Positions 12,060 through 24,320 of a DNA stretch of 64,000 nucleotides are shown piece after piece. The notes under the pieces were generated by a model, which did not search any database, was not told the DNA's origin, and saw only the letters and a list, made by a program, of their open reading frames with translations. Source of the stretch: Chloranthus sessilifolius (Eukaryota; Streptophyta; Magnoliopsida; Chloranthales; Chloranthaceae); the NCBI GenBank assembly GCA_021018995.1, contig CM037585.1, forward strand, positions 69,194,646 to 69,258,645, given 5' to 3'. The translations under genes and the position numbers were made by a program. Positions within the stretch are counted from its first letter, which is position 1. Each line of letters begins with the position of its first letter.

Positions 12060-12790
12060 TTTGATTTGACGCACAGGGCACCGCGAGATCTCTGAGCAGA
12101 GGGCAATAGATGGGGGTGATGCGAGGAACAACTTTGTAGATTAGTGGAATGAATGATGAGCTGTAGGATTGATGTTGGAGGAGAGAGGGGGAAGAGCGTC
12201 AAAAGCTAGGGTTTCGCAGAGGGAAGAAGGAAGAGAATACTGGGAAAGGAGCCAAGCACGAGGTTAAAATACTTATCATGAAGCTCGGCGCGCTTTGGAA
12301 CATCTGGTCGCAGGATTGGAAATGAACCTAGCGGAGGGATGTATTCAATTTGGATTGCGCGATAACATCCCAGGTTGACCTTGGGGCGCGCGACAATATG
12401 TGAAGAATTCATGAGAATTGTGCGAGCGGCTCCCAGGTCTCCATTTTAATTACGTGAAAAGCTTTGAGGTTCACTTTGAATCTCGCGACACCCTTAGAAT
12501 CTCGTGACAGTAAATGAAGTATTTCTGTTGAATTGCGCGAGAGTCTCATAGTTTACCTTTTGAACCTCGCGATAGCCTTTGAATCTCGTGATAGCTAATG
12601 AATAGCTCTATGGGAATCGCGCGAGAGGTTCTCAGGTGCACTTGAATCTCACGACAGCTATTGAATGTTTCCATGTGAACTGCGCGAGAGTCTCCCAGGC
12701 TTCCATTTGGATCCAGCGACAACAAAGAATCAAACAGAGAGTATGTGCTCTCTATTTTGCCATTTCCAGTGTGCTGTGGATAGATCCTAG
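12060..12790. repeat. Short-motif array ahead of the 3' ORF
   Basis: About ten or more copies of GAATCGCGCGAG, GAATCTCGCGAC and related forms occur between the integrase end (13131) and the 3' ORF start (12004). The motif is the same as in this element's LTR U3 (5480-6150 and 20640-21270). Position and content suggest an internal promoter or its regulatory region for the 3' ORF; that role is inferred. Confidence 0.65.
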
Positions 12791-13130
12791 GCATGACTCT
12801 CACCATGGGTACTTCTAGACACTTAAAAAAATCAACCATTCAAGTAAGGGAAAAAAAAATCAACCTTCCACATTATGCATTTTCTCAAACATTATCTATT
12901 AAAGGGCAGTAAGAATCAAACCAAGCATAAAAAGTTTAAAACAGACAGTTCTAGATTCAAATGGTACCACTAGCAATTCCTAGAGAATTTGAACAAAAGA
13001 AAGCAAGATAATTCTACCAAAAACAAAGTACATATGATACAATAATGACACACTTGTGGATCAGTTTGAAGAAGGATCCCCTTGAAAGTGAATGGTGTCC
13101 ATGAGTTCGGCAGGTTTTTCAAAACAAGGC

Positions 13131-16100
13131 TTAAGCCTCTAACCATTCACCTTCAAGGTTCTCCCATACTTGGGATCCTTGATTTCCACAACACCAGATG
13201 GGGAAACATGCATGACAATGACCTTTCCATCTGGATTTCAATTTGCCAGGAAAGAATTTAAGTTTGGAGTTAAACAACCAAACCTTGTCGTCAGCTATGA
13301 AGCTCTTTCTCAACAGCCCTTTGTCAAAGAAAGCTTTGGACCTTTCCTTGTAGATCCTGGCATTGGCATACGCATCCATCCTTAGTTCTTCCAATTCCGA
13401 CAGCTGCAGCAACCTGTGATGATCAGCAGAAGTTAGGTCTAAATTTAAGTGTTTGATGGCCCAATAGGCCCTGTGTTCTAACTCCACTAGGAGATGACAG
13501 GCCTTGCCATAAACCAGTCTGAATGGGGACAAACCAATGGTAGTCTTATAGGCAGTCCTATAAGCCCACAGTGCATCACTAAGCTTGTCAGCCCAATATT
13601 TCCTATCAGTCCTCACAGTCTTCTCAAGGATATGCTTGATCTCCCTATTTAAAATTCCAACTTGCCCACTGGTATGTAGGTGGTAGGGAGTAGCAATCCT
13701 ATGGGTGACAGAATATTTCTTGAGCAAGCTCTCAAAATTTCTATTGCAGAAATGGCTACCCCCATCACTGATGATGGCTCTTGGGGTGCCAAATCTCGAG
13801 AAGATATTCTACTTTATAAACTTGAGGACAACCTGATTATCATTAGTTCTTGTGGCAATGGCTTCTACCCATTTGGAAACGTAATCCACTGCCACTAAGA
13901 TAAAATGAAAACCATTTGAAGGAGGAAAGGGGCCCATAAAAGCAATACTCCACACATCAAATAGTTCTACAACAAGGATGGGTTGTAAAGGCATTGAGTT
14001 TCATTTGGACAGCCCTCCTAATTTCTGACATCTTTCACAGGTCTTGCAATGTGTATTGGCATCTCTGAAAAGAGAAGGCCAATAGAACCCAAACTGCAAT
14101 ACTTTGTCAGCTATTTTTCTCCCACTAAAGTGACCCCCACAGGCATTTTCATGGCACATGGCCATAATACTGGGGACATCCTTTTCGGGAACATATTTCT
14201 GAATGATTTAGTCTGCACAATACTTGTACAAGCAAGGTTTCTCCCAGAAAAAGAATTTGACCTGTGAGAAAAATAGGTCTTTGTCTATTTTTGTCCAATG
14301 AGCAGGAATCTTGCCTATAACTAGATAATTGACAATATGTGCATACCAAGGAACTAAAGATTGGATGGCAAACAGTTGCTCATCCGGGAAGACAACATTT
14401 GTAGCAAGGTCATCAACACCTTTCTCCAACATAATTCTGGACAAGTGGTCAGCTACCACATATTCTACACCCTTTTTGTCCTTGATTTCAATGTCAAACT
14501 CCTGCAATAGGAGTATCCATCGAATCAACTTGGGCTTTGCATCCTTCTTGGACAGTAGGTACTTTAGTGCTGAGTGGTCAGTGAAGATGACAATTTTAGA
14601 CCCAAGTAAGTAAGGTCTAAACTTGTCCACAGTAAAACACTGCCAGAAGCTCTTTCTCAGTTGTTGTGTAGTTCAGCTGAGCTTCAGCAAGTGATTTGCT
14701 GATATATGCAATGACCGCAGGCAGCTTATTTTTTCTCTGGCCCAAGACAGCACCTATTGCCAAGTCAGATGCATCACACATCAACTTAAAGGCAGGGTAT
14801 AGTCAGGTGTTTGGAGTACAGGGGTAGAGGTGAGGCAGATTTTTAAAGTTTCAAAAGCCTCAAGACATTCAGCAGAAAAGTCAAAGGGCACATCCTGGCA
14901 GAACAGGTGGCACAATGGTTTTGCAATTTTGCTGAAGTCTTTGATGAACCTCCTGTAGAATCCAGCATGTCCAAGGAAAGATCTGATTTGCTTGATTGTT
15001 CTTGGAGGGGGAAAATTTGCAATGAGGTCAACTTTGGCCTTGTCTACCTCAATTCCATCTTTAGAGACTACATGGCCCAACACAATTCCTTGTGTTACCA
15101 TGAAGTGGCTCTTTTCCCATCTTAAGACCAGATTGGTCTTCTCACATCTTTGTAAGACCTGATGGAGGTGTTGCAGACATTGGTCAAAGCTATCCCCATA
15201 AACCAAAAAATCATCCATAAAAATTTCTAATAATTTTTCAATCATATCAGAAAAAATGGCATACATACACCTCTGAAAGGTGGCTAGGGCATTACACAGT
15301 CCAAAAGGCATCCTTCTATAAGCAAAGGTGCCAAAAAGATAAGTAAAAGTAGTTTTCTCTTAATCAAGAGGGTGCACAAGGATCTGATTGTACCCTGAGT
15401 ACCCATCAAGAAAACAGTAAAAAGCCTTCCCAGCCAACTTATCCAAAATTTGATCAATAAAGGGGAGAGGAAAGTGGTCTTTTCTGATCTTGGAGTTGAG
15501 TTTTTGATAATCGATGAAAACTCTCCAGCCAGTGGTCTCCCTGGCTAGTCTCAACTCTCCAGACTCGGTTGTGATCACTGTTATGCCAGATTTCTTGGGT
15601 ACCACTTGGATTGGTGCCACCCATTCAAAATCAAAGATGGGGTAAATTACCCCAGCATCCAGCAATTTAATGATTTCTTTCAGGACTACTTCCTGCATGT
15701 GGGGATTCAGTTTCCTCTGCATTTCCCTGGAGGGTGTTGAGCCCTCCTCTAGATGAATCCTATGCATACAGATTGATGTATCAATCCCTCCTAGATCAGC
15801 AATGGTCCAGCCAATTGCTTTCTTGTGCTTCCTCAAAACTATTAGCAATTCTTCCTCTTGCTCACTGGTAAGAGAAGAGGAGATAATTACAGGAAGTTTC
15901 TCGTCTTTCTTAAGGAAAGCATATTTCAATATCTCTAGAAGCTTCTTGAGCTCCAGATCAGGGGCTTGTTGGATGGATGGGAGGATTGGTGCATTGTTGG
16001 TTAGAGGAAGGGGCAGCAATGTAGGTTTCCAATTGGAATGTTGCACTAAACCCACAGAAGACCTCAATGGGGACATGTCTTCTGGCATTAAAGCTAGGCT

Positions 16101-16886
16101 TCCTTCCTCTACCATGTTCCAAACTTTAGTTAAATTAGTGACAATATTGCCCCACTCCAGCAGAGTGGGCAGTTCATCTTCAACAACTTTTTCTAGTACA
16201 TCCACTGCAAAGCATTCCTCATTGTCCAGCTGAGGGTACTTTGCACTGTTGTACACATTAAGCTCAACTTTCATATGTCTGAAAGTTACCTCCATGATCC
16301 CAGACCTGCATTGAATGCATGCATTGGCAGTAGCCAAGAATAGTATGCCCAGAATAACAGGTATCGAGGATATACTCTTGTTGTAGCCCATGTCCAAAAC
16401 AAGGAAGCCTGCAAGGTAGAAGAACTTGTCTACCCCCACTAAGACATCCTCAACCACTCCCATGGGTTTCCTCTCAGACTTATCAGCCATCAATAGAATA
16501 ATGGGGGTGGGCTTAAGCTCCCCCAAACCTAGCTGCTGATACACACTGTATGGCAGCAGGTTAACACTGGCTCCAAGGTCTAAAAGGGCCCTTCCAATCG
16601 TGTGGTCTCCAATAATAGAGGGAATAGTGGGTATCCCTTGGTCTTGTAACTTCTCAGGTATTGTCATGGTTAATAGAGAATTAATTGTATCAGATGCAAA
16701 GACCTTTTTGGATAAATGGCCTCTGGCCTTCCTTTTCTGAGTACAAAGGTCTTTCAGAAATTTTACATAGGCTGGGACCTGTCGGATTGCATCAAGCAGG
16801 GATAAATTTATCTTGACCTGCTTAAAGGTCTCCATCATTTCCTCGATTTGTGCATTCCCCTTATCAAAAGGGGCAGGGCCACTCAA
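13131..16886 (-). pseudogene. Athila pol region (protease, RT, RNase H, integrase)
   Basis: A fossil polyprotein region on the - strand. Protease lies near 16540-16590, with the DLGASVNLLPYSV motif typical of Athila. Reverse transcriptase spans about 15880-14780, including a FLDGYSGYNQ block and an FMDDF catalytic block. RNase H spans about 14780-14208, with a [10 protein letters not shown] motif. The integrase zinc-finger and core lie about 14200-13131, with [10 protein letters not shown] and an [12 protein letters not shown] stretch. Domain order is the Ty3/gypsy order. The region is broken in several places and cannot be functional as it stands. It is closely related to the pol region at 30648-34640 on the other strand. 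Confidence 0.9.
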
Positions 16887-17014
16887 AGCTTGAGGAAATG
16901 GCGGTGAGCTGGTTCCTCACCATTTGCAAACTATATGTTGAACTTTTATTTTTTTCTTTTTTCTTGTTTTATTTCCTGCTGAGGCTCAACTATAGCCTCT
17001 TTATTTTTCCCTTG

Positions 17015-18760
17015 TTAAAGGGTAGCAGGCAGTTCCTGACTCTGTGCTCTAACAAAGTCTCTTTCACTTTTACTCGACAATTCCTTGAGAATGACCTCTC
17101 CTTGTTCCTTTCCCACCTGGTTGTCTACCAGCCTGCCAAACCTTAGGGCCGTGATGGCATTAGCCCCCTCAAAATTATAGGAGCATTCTCCAATCGAATA
17201 TTGGCCCTTAGGGTTGGCTAGTGGCTGGCTTGGCAACCTGCCCTCCTCTCTTTTAACCAAGGCATTGGCTATTTGGCCTAGCTGTTCTTCTATTTTCTTA
17301 ATGCTTTGACTGTGAGAAGTCACCGTCTGATTCAAGGGTCCAAGGCTTTGCAATTGGGCCAAAACTTGGTCCTCAAAAGAAGCACTTCAGGGCTGAGGTG
17401 GGGGAACTACCAATTGATTTTATTGCTAGGGTTGCTGTTGCTACTAGAAATTCGACCTTGGGGCATAACCCTGGTTAAACTGCTGATGTGGCCTTTGAGG
17501 TAAGGTCAACATCTGTTGTGGCTGCATATAATTATCTTGCCTCCACCTCAAATTTGGGTGGTCTCTCCATTGGTAACCAGCATTTTGGTGATGGTATCCA
17601 TATGGCTATTTATTGTAGCCACCAGATTGTTGTTGTCCAAAAGATTAAGCCGCGGGAGCCTGTTCCATTACATACTCAGGGTATTACCCTGCAGATGGGC
17701 ATTCTTCCACTGTGTGTTGTGGGGATTGGCATATCAGACATGCCTCCATCACTTGTGCAGCCATTCTAGGCTACACCACAGTTAAAAGTTTATCAAATCT
17801 ATCAGTAAGATTGGCCATCTGCATTCTCAGGTCATCATTTCCCCTAACTTCATACATCTTTCCTTTAGAAGTTTCAGCCAACACCAGCTTAAGAGAAGGC
17901 TCTTGAATAGATCTAGATGAGGACATCTTCTGAAAAGCATTTTCGCTAATAACCTCGAACAAGTTCCATGCCTCATCAGCTATTTTATGCATGTACGTTC
18001 CACCACGAGAGGCATCTACCATGTCTCTGCTTTTCTTATCAATCCCATTGTAGAAGCTCTGGACAAGCTGCCAGTCAGGGATCTTGTGGTGGGGACATTG
18101 TTTGAGCATCTCCTTAAATCTGTCCCAGGCTTGATTAAAATCTTCAGTTGGGGACTGGGCAAAAGCAAGTATGCCTTTCCTCAACTGGCTAGTTTTGGTC
18201 TTTGGGAAAAATTTAGACAGAAATCTTGTCTGGAAGTCTTTCTAGGAAGTGATGCTGTTATTTGAGACAGTAGATAACTAGGTCATGGCCCTGTCCTTTA
18301 GGGAAAAAGGAAAGAGCCTTAACCTAGTGGCTTCTGGTCCCAAACCAGCAATGGAGAATGTCGTGCACAAGGCCAAGAACTGATCAATGTGCTTGTAAGG
18401 GTCTTCCTTGATAAGCCCATGGAAAGAGGGAAGCATTTGGATGATGGAAGTTTTGATCTCGTAGTTTTCCTGAACATCTGGGAATTGAATGCTGAATGTA
18501 GAGTTATAATCATCCGGAGCATTCAATTCCTTCAATGTTCTGGGTTGCTCTTCACCCACAACTATTGTCTCAATTTCAACAGGGGGCTCGATTGTGATGT
18601 GTCTGTGTCTTCTCGGTCTTTTACCTCTTTCTATCTCAGGGTTAGCAGGCTCTAATGTAGGACTGAGGGATCTCCTTCCTAACATGCACACACACCAACA
18701 GCAGGGAAGACTATTCGTAGGCACATTGCACTTAACAAAATTTACAACTATCCTAATCAA
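17015..18760 (-). pseudogene. Athila gag region
   Basis: Fossil gag on the - strand just downstream of the PBS. The N-terminal part (18278-18760) has a basic segment followed by a capsid-like stretch with NYEIKTSIIQMLPSFHGL and LGPEATRLRLFPFSL, matching the retrotransposon gag family. The next part (17771-18184) contains the rest of the capsid-like domain. A CCHC-type zinc knuckle (CLICQSP...C pattern) lies near 17700-17745. The C-terminal part (17015-17362) includes an RFGRLVDNQVG stretch. Several breaks are present. The plus-strand Athila has a clear counterpart at 29072-30703. Confidence 0.85.
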
Positions 18761-18985
18761 CTGCTATGGAATCTTCAAAGGAGAAATAAACTGAGGTTTT
18801 GAAGGTTAGAGAAGTGCAAACAGAGGTAGCTAGACTCCCAGTGCAATTCTACTCTCCTTCTCTGCTACGGTCCAGATCTGCAAGAAAATTTTCAAATATA
18901 AATCAGCAGTATCAATTATTCACAAGTACAGCTACTAAAGAATAAAGAATACAAAAATCTAGAGTCTACTAATAGATCAAGTTAT

Positions 18986-19003
18986 TCCCCGGCAGCGGCA
19001 CCA
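18986..19003 (-). other. Primer-binding site, tRNA-Asp type
   Basis: Read on the - strand: TGGTGCCGCTGCCGGGGA, starting six bases inside the 5' LTR end. This is one of the standard Athila primer-binding sites, complementary to the 3' end of tRNA-Asp. Confidence 0.9.
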
Positions 19004-19009
19004 AAAACT

Positions 19010-21495
19010 TGTTAGGATATTTTAAGTGCTAGCTACTGACTTTATTGGAGACAGTGCTAAGAATTGGGTGAATGAAAATGAATAAAAGGTGGAGTGAAAA
19101 CTACGGAGCAGCAAACCTAAAATATACAGTCCTGCAAGATACAGGGCCTGTTGTAGCAAGTTTTGATAAGTAAGAGTTTGTCCCACAGGGAAGGTTGATC
19201 TAAAGCTCCAAGGAAGCAATTTTTAGTAGGCTCTCCAGATCTGACTACAGATCTGGCAATCCTAAATGGGAGGAGATTTACGGTCACTATAATCTAAATC
19301 CTAAGGTAACTTAATGTCTAAACTACAGAAAGGTTAAGAAAGAGGGTGGAGTGTGAGAAAATAAATATAAAAGGGTGAGAAGTATGTTATTAGGTATAGA
19401 TATAATGGGTCTTATAACTCAGACTCAGATCTGCTGCTATAGAAGTCCTGTCCAATGGCTACATTATCACCAAAGAGAAGAAAGGATCCAACTCACCCCT
19501 GTGCCATGATCCAATCCCTTATGGCTGTAACCTGTCCACTTAAATAGTCACAGACTATCCAATAGGGGAGCCACAATCCAGAGATGGGTCAAAACAAGAT
19601 TATCATTGTAGGCACTACTTCATCCAGGCTACAAGCTCAAGAATCCATAGGAACCTCAACCTCTAAAGTTATGTGTGTGGGGCTAGGCCTACAAAGTGCA
19701 TGAGCCTGGACACACAGGACCAGCAAGAGTTTGAGTACTAACTTTTAAGCTTGGCTGTTCACTATTTTAGAAAGACAGCAGTGATCCAGTCACAAGTCTA
19801 CAATCTCTACACCGAAATCAGATCTGCAATCTGATGGTGGGTTTATACAAATATAGGGGAGTCTGTCTCTGCACAATCTCTCACAAGGCTACAAGCACAA
19901 GTGCAGAGAAGAAGAATCTGTCTTAGTTCTGTGAATTGGCCTCACCCTAGGGCTATAATCTGTCCACTTGAATGGTAACAGACTATCCACAGAGGCTATC
20001 CTCCTCACAGAGGTCTAAGACAGAATAAGAACATTGCTGCCACCACCATGTTCACAGGGCCACTAGCGCAAGCTCCCATGGGAATTCAGATTTAGTGGAT
20101 CCTGTGGTGGGGGAAGGCCTGCAATGTGCCTAACCTGGACATACAGGTCACTTGGATCTAAATAAAACCTTAAAAGCAATCCTCCATTGCTTACAAAACA
20201 ACTTAGCAATGGAGGATCTCAAGTCAACAACCTTGTACAACAAAACTCACAACAAAAATACCATCCCATACATGTAACAGATCCTATTATAAAAACTCCA
20301 TTAAAATCTATACCAAATAATCATACAAAAGGCATAGCCAGCAAGTGCTAGACTATGGAGAGAAGGAAAAAGGAAAATGAAAATTCCAAAACCCTAACCT
20401 TAGCCTACTGTAATTTTTACAGTCGGTTTCAAGAAGCAAAAAAGTCCAGAACCAAAGTCGATAAAAAAAAAAGTCCTTTAAACCTAAGCTAGGCCAGGCT
20501 TATATAGCAGTCGGTTCTCTCCGAATTAGGGTTAGGAAAACCATAATTTCATCAATGCAATTGTGGCCCATTCTTGTCCCTTGGATGCCTCAGGGCGTGT
20601 GCACAGAGATTGGAGCATTAGAGTATGTGCCCTAAGCACTGGAGATTCCCAGATTGCCCTTGCAGAAGTGGGGAGAAGTTTAGAACCCGATCCTCACTGG
20701 GTAGAAAAGGTTTGCAGGTCTTGCTGCGTGGTAGAATAGGTGTTGCGAGGTTTCTTTGACTTGAAGCTCTTGTAGTCCCGAGGTTGGTACTTAGGTCATC
20801 GCGGGGATGGTTTGGTCGTCGCGGGATTGGTCTTTCCATTTGAATAGCGCAGGAATTACGTGCGCAGTTCGATCCCCGATGAATCCCGCGACGATCCTCG
20901 CGAAGAGAACAATGTACATAGTCTTTTGGATCACGCGAGCAGTTCCTTGAAAGTATGTGTCCCGCAGCCACTGCGTGACAGCCGCGCGGTGGAATGCCTG
21001 AAGCTCTTTCTATTCAGTGAATTATGCGATGGTTAAAAACTCATCTCTTGAGCTGCGCGAGACTGCGCGAGCGTTTAAGACTGAGCCTCGCGAGAACCGC
21101 ACAGAGTATACTTTTTACTCCTTGCTGACATCCATCTGCGCACGAACGGCACGGGGACTGCGTGACCGGTTGGGGTGTTCCCTTTAGAAGCCCGCGACAA
21201 CTACGCGATGTATTCTTTCTGATTTGATTGAGCCCTGCGACATCTGCCCGAGGCATTCTCTTGATTTGTTTCTACTTTGTTGTGCCTTTGCTGCAACCAA
21301 TTCTTTGTTTGGGTTTAACCTTCAACACTTCTGAGGGGCTTCTGGGTCAGCAGTAGGCTTCTTGGCATGGTTAGGGGTTTATTTGCAGCTACTGCTTATT
21401 ACCTACAGAATAGACTTAAAACACTTTTATTAAATGATTAAGGGTAACAGAGATTAAGTTAAGGGGTGAAAAGTGGTACTTTTCAGGTCTTAACA
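19010..21495 (-). repeat. 5' LTR of the minus-strand Athila
   Basis: This 2486-bp LTR is flanked by the PBS on the inside and CCGAG on the outside. It is about 95% identical by eye to 3844-6310. The U3 motif array is at 20640-21270. Confidence 0.95.
20500..20506 (-). promoter_or_regulatory. TATA box of the Athila 5' LTR
   Basis: On the - strand this reads TATATAA within CTATATAAGCC, the same in both LTRs (other copy 5321-5327). It lies downstream of the U3 motif array, as expected for the LTR promoter. Confidence 0.6.
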
Positions 21496-21500
21496 CCGAG
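21496..21500. repeat. Target-site duplication CCGAG (right copy)
   Basis: Identical to 3839-3843; it marks the right boundary of the minus-strand Athila. Confidence 0.95.
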
Positions 21501-24128
21501 CAGAGAGCGCTACTCCTTTTCACAAGCACGCTGCAGGAGCACACCAGAGGCCATCAGGTAGGGAAACAAGTAGAAGGTAACTAAGAAAATGATTAGGTTT
21601 GGTCAATATTCACTCACCACCTCAGCCTCTCTAAGCCCGACGATGTTGCAGTAATATTCGGCTTGGTTCACGGCCGACATATGATTCTGCACAGCAAGAA
21701 AAAGAGGTGTCAGTCACACAGGTCATCAGCATAGTTCAAGGAAAAAAGAGAGCAAAGCAACAAGGGAGAGATTACCTGGAGGATCAGCTCAAGAGGTGGG
21801 ATCCGAATAGCTTCAGCTGATATGCGTGCCTTCTTAGCCACATCGGCACACATACGCGACAGGAAAGCATCATCCAAGCGCTTAAAGGTCCCCTGGACCT
21901 CAACTGGCGAACTGTCGAAAGCACCAGCACCAAAAGGGTCAGATGGTCCAGCACCTGTAGCCTCATCAAGAGCAGTTGCCTCATCCCCCTCATCTGAGTC
22001 GCCACCTTGCCTAAACTGTAGAGAGAAATAGTTTTTATTCAAATGACAGGGCAATCAAGGCAATCACAAGAAGGCTGTTAAATAAAAAGAGGAAAGAACA
22101 TTACTTGAGACCGCGGACCGCCAAAAGCCAAAAAGTTGGCACCAGGCATGAAGCGGGGCAGCAGAGAACGATAGGGCAGAGACTCATACCACATCTGATA
22201 TCACCCCGAAAAAAGAAGGTCATCAATGGGGACCCCATGATGGAGAAAGTGAGCGGTAAGCACGTCGGTGGAACCTTCAGGAGCCAGCACATCAGCTGGA
22301 GGAGCTTGGGGCATAGCGAAAAGAAGACGGTACTGATGAACCACCCTCTCTCCTAGGCAATAGGCCCTAGTCCAGGACCCATAGAAGAAAATGATGCGTC
22401 GGTCTAACAAAAAATGAGAAGGACCCACTACGGCCAGGTTCCAGAAGGGAGATCTGACGTAGGGGTCAAGGATGACCTGCTTAAAAAGAAAAAAAGAGAG
22501 AGAGGAGGGATATATACATTTGGTCAAAACCCACAGCACAAAAGAACTATCAAATTTGTAAAGAGATAAATTGTTATACCTGCTCAAGGATCAACAGATC
22601 AAACTAGGAGTGCAGCCCTAACTCCATGTGCTTCATGCCTACATCTCGACGGCAGTTCGCGTGCCAATTGCTCATAAGGGGGAACGTAGGAACTTCAGAT
22701 AGAAGTAGAGGGCGACCAGGTTGGAAATGCAGATACCCCCAAACCTGAGAAAGCAAGCAGATAAAATAGATATGCCATAAAAGGAAAAAGTTGGACAAAC
22801 TAAAACCAGAGGATAAAATACCTCAAGCACGGGCCCAAAAGCCGACGATGGAGTGGACTCCCCAAGTACGGCTCGCGCCAGGCTAGACATGAGCACCACA
22901 TAGCCAGCACCGCCCCATTTAAACTGACGCACGTTGTCCCAGTTCACCATAGAACTGAGAAGGGACAATGAGACCCGCCCTCCGCTGGTATTTGAAAGAA
23001 AAGTCTTAACCAAAAGGAACAATAGAGAAATACGGGTCAACATCAGTGCACGCTCTGGCTCGAGATAAATGGCTGCATCGGGTTGACCCAGATCCATTAA
23101 CTCATGAGGCTCAAATAGACTAACCAAATAGGATAACTTGACTTCAGAACTGCGAACATTCCCTGAGGTTGGGTAGGCCCCAGTCAGCCGAGTCACCTCC
23201 TCCCTATCAGGTGTGCAGGGAGGTGTCACTGGCACCCCTCCAATGCAAACCCCAGTGATCATGGACCAGTCCACAGGTGTAAGAGTCATCTCAGCCACGG
23301 CCATATGAAACATCATGATCTCAGGGCAAAAGTGCTCTATCAGGGCCTTCACATAGGTCGTGTTGGCGCTCACAGCGGGGCACGAAATAAAATCCCCAAA
23401 ACCGGCTTGAGCAACCAGGTCCTTCACCACTGGGGAAAGATAGAGCATGAGGCACTGGAGATCGAACCAGCCACCCCAGAACATGATATGAGGTAAAGGC
23501 TACAAACAAAAGGAATCTATCAAATAGGAGTGAAATGGTATAACAAAAGCATCAAAGGAAAAGAAAAAGGGCTCATCTGTTTATCTGGCCAATAATCCCA
23601 AAGTTGGAGATATGGGTGTGCTGACAATGGAGGAGGCCGGTACAGGCGGCTTCACCTTACATTTCATACCAGGGTTGAGAGGAGCACTGAGAAACGATAA
23701 ACTACTCCCCATAAGGACCATAGGCCATCTCTGGCCCCTCCTGTTGATCTTGCCCTTCGTCGCCAGACATCCTAAAAATGTGGAACACATCGGTATAAGA
23801 AAAGGTTGCTAAAAAAAAGGGGGGGGAGAAAAAAGGGGGAGAAATGAACTAATCCATCATGAAAGAAACATAAAAAAATGAAAAAGGGGAACATAGGCAT
23901 AAGGAATCACATATGTTTGAAAGAAAATCAAAAGCATTAATCTTTCACCACAAAGAGGAAGAGCATCAAGCATTTCAAACAAAAATCATTATCAAAATCT
24001 AAAGGAAAGGTGAAAAAAAGGTGGTGATTACCTTCAATAGGAGAGGAAATAGATCTAAAGATCGACGGAGAGTGAACGCTCTTGATCGGCACGAGCGACT
24101 CCCGGTGGTAGAACTCAAGTAAAATCAA
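21501..24128 (-). pseudogene. Antisense plant-mobile-domain (PMD) gene with introns, in Tat-like element
   Basis: This coding region is read on the - strand, antisense to the Tat-like element. The main exon (about 23500-22822) has motifs of the plant mobile domain: VKDLVAQAGFGDFISCP, ALIEHFCPE, then MAVAEMTLTPVDWSMITGV followed by IGGVPVTPP. A later exon carries GERVVHQYRLLF, the usual PMD C-terminal motif. Exons are separated by four short introns with GT/AG ends at 22745-22821, 22477-22579, 22016-22104 and 21687-21775 (77, 103, 89 and 89 bp). A further acceptor lies near 23500. PMD proteins are known from host genes (MAIN/MAIL) and from MULE and Ty3 elements. The Athila element at 3844-21495 has inserted near the 3' end of this gene, so it is broken. 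Palindromic 47-bp repeats lie about 125 bp upstream (24253). Confidence 0.7.
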
Positions 24129-24252
24129 ACACAGAAACCCTAGGAGGCTGTCCCGAACTTGGGAAGGGAGGAGGGAAGAAAATAGAATTTGAAAGGAGGG
24201 CCCCTTTTGGGCTCAGGCTCGGGCAATTTTTAGAACAGCAAGATTTTGGTCA

Positions 24253-24320
24253 GGCGTATATAATATATACGCCCGGCTATTTTCGCTATGGATTTTCCAG
24301 GCGTATATATTATATACGCC
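24253..24320. repeat. Two units of the 47-bp palindromic repeat
   Basis: Both cores (24253-24273 and 24300-24320) are perfect palindromes with 10-base arms GGCGTATATA and TATATACGCC around one central base. The starts are 47 bp apart. They lie upstream of the antisense PMD gene. Same family as 3276-3343 and 26910-27125. Confidence 0.95.

Larger units (their letters stand above)
3844..21495 (-). mobile_element. Athila-lineage Ty3/gypsy LTR retrotransposon, full length, minus strand
   Basis: A 17.65-kb element with LTRs at both ends (3844-6310 and 19010-21495), TGTTA...TAACA termini and a perfect CCGAG duplication. Read on the - strand it runs: 5' LTR, PBS for tRNA-Asp (18986-19003), gag, protease, reverse transcriptase, RNase H, integrase, a short-motif array, a long 3' ORF, a non-coding stretch, polypurine tract and 3' LTR. 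This order, the tRNA-Asp PBS and the large extra 3' ORF identify the Athila lineage. The ends are complete, but the coding regions are broken in many places, so it is a fossil. By eye the first 270 or so aligned LTR bases differ at about 4-5%, suggesting insertion a few million years ago under commonly used plant rates. It landed in an antisense gene of an older Tat-like element. Confidence 0.95.
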
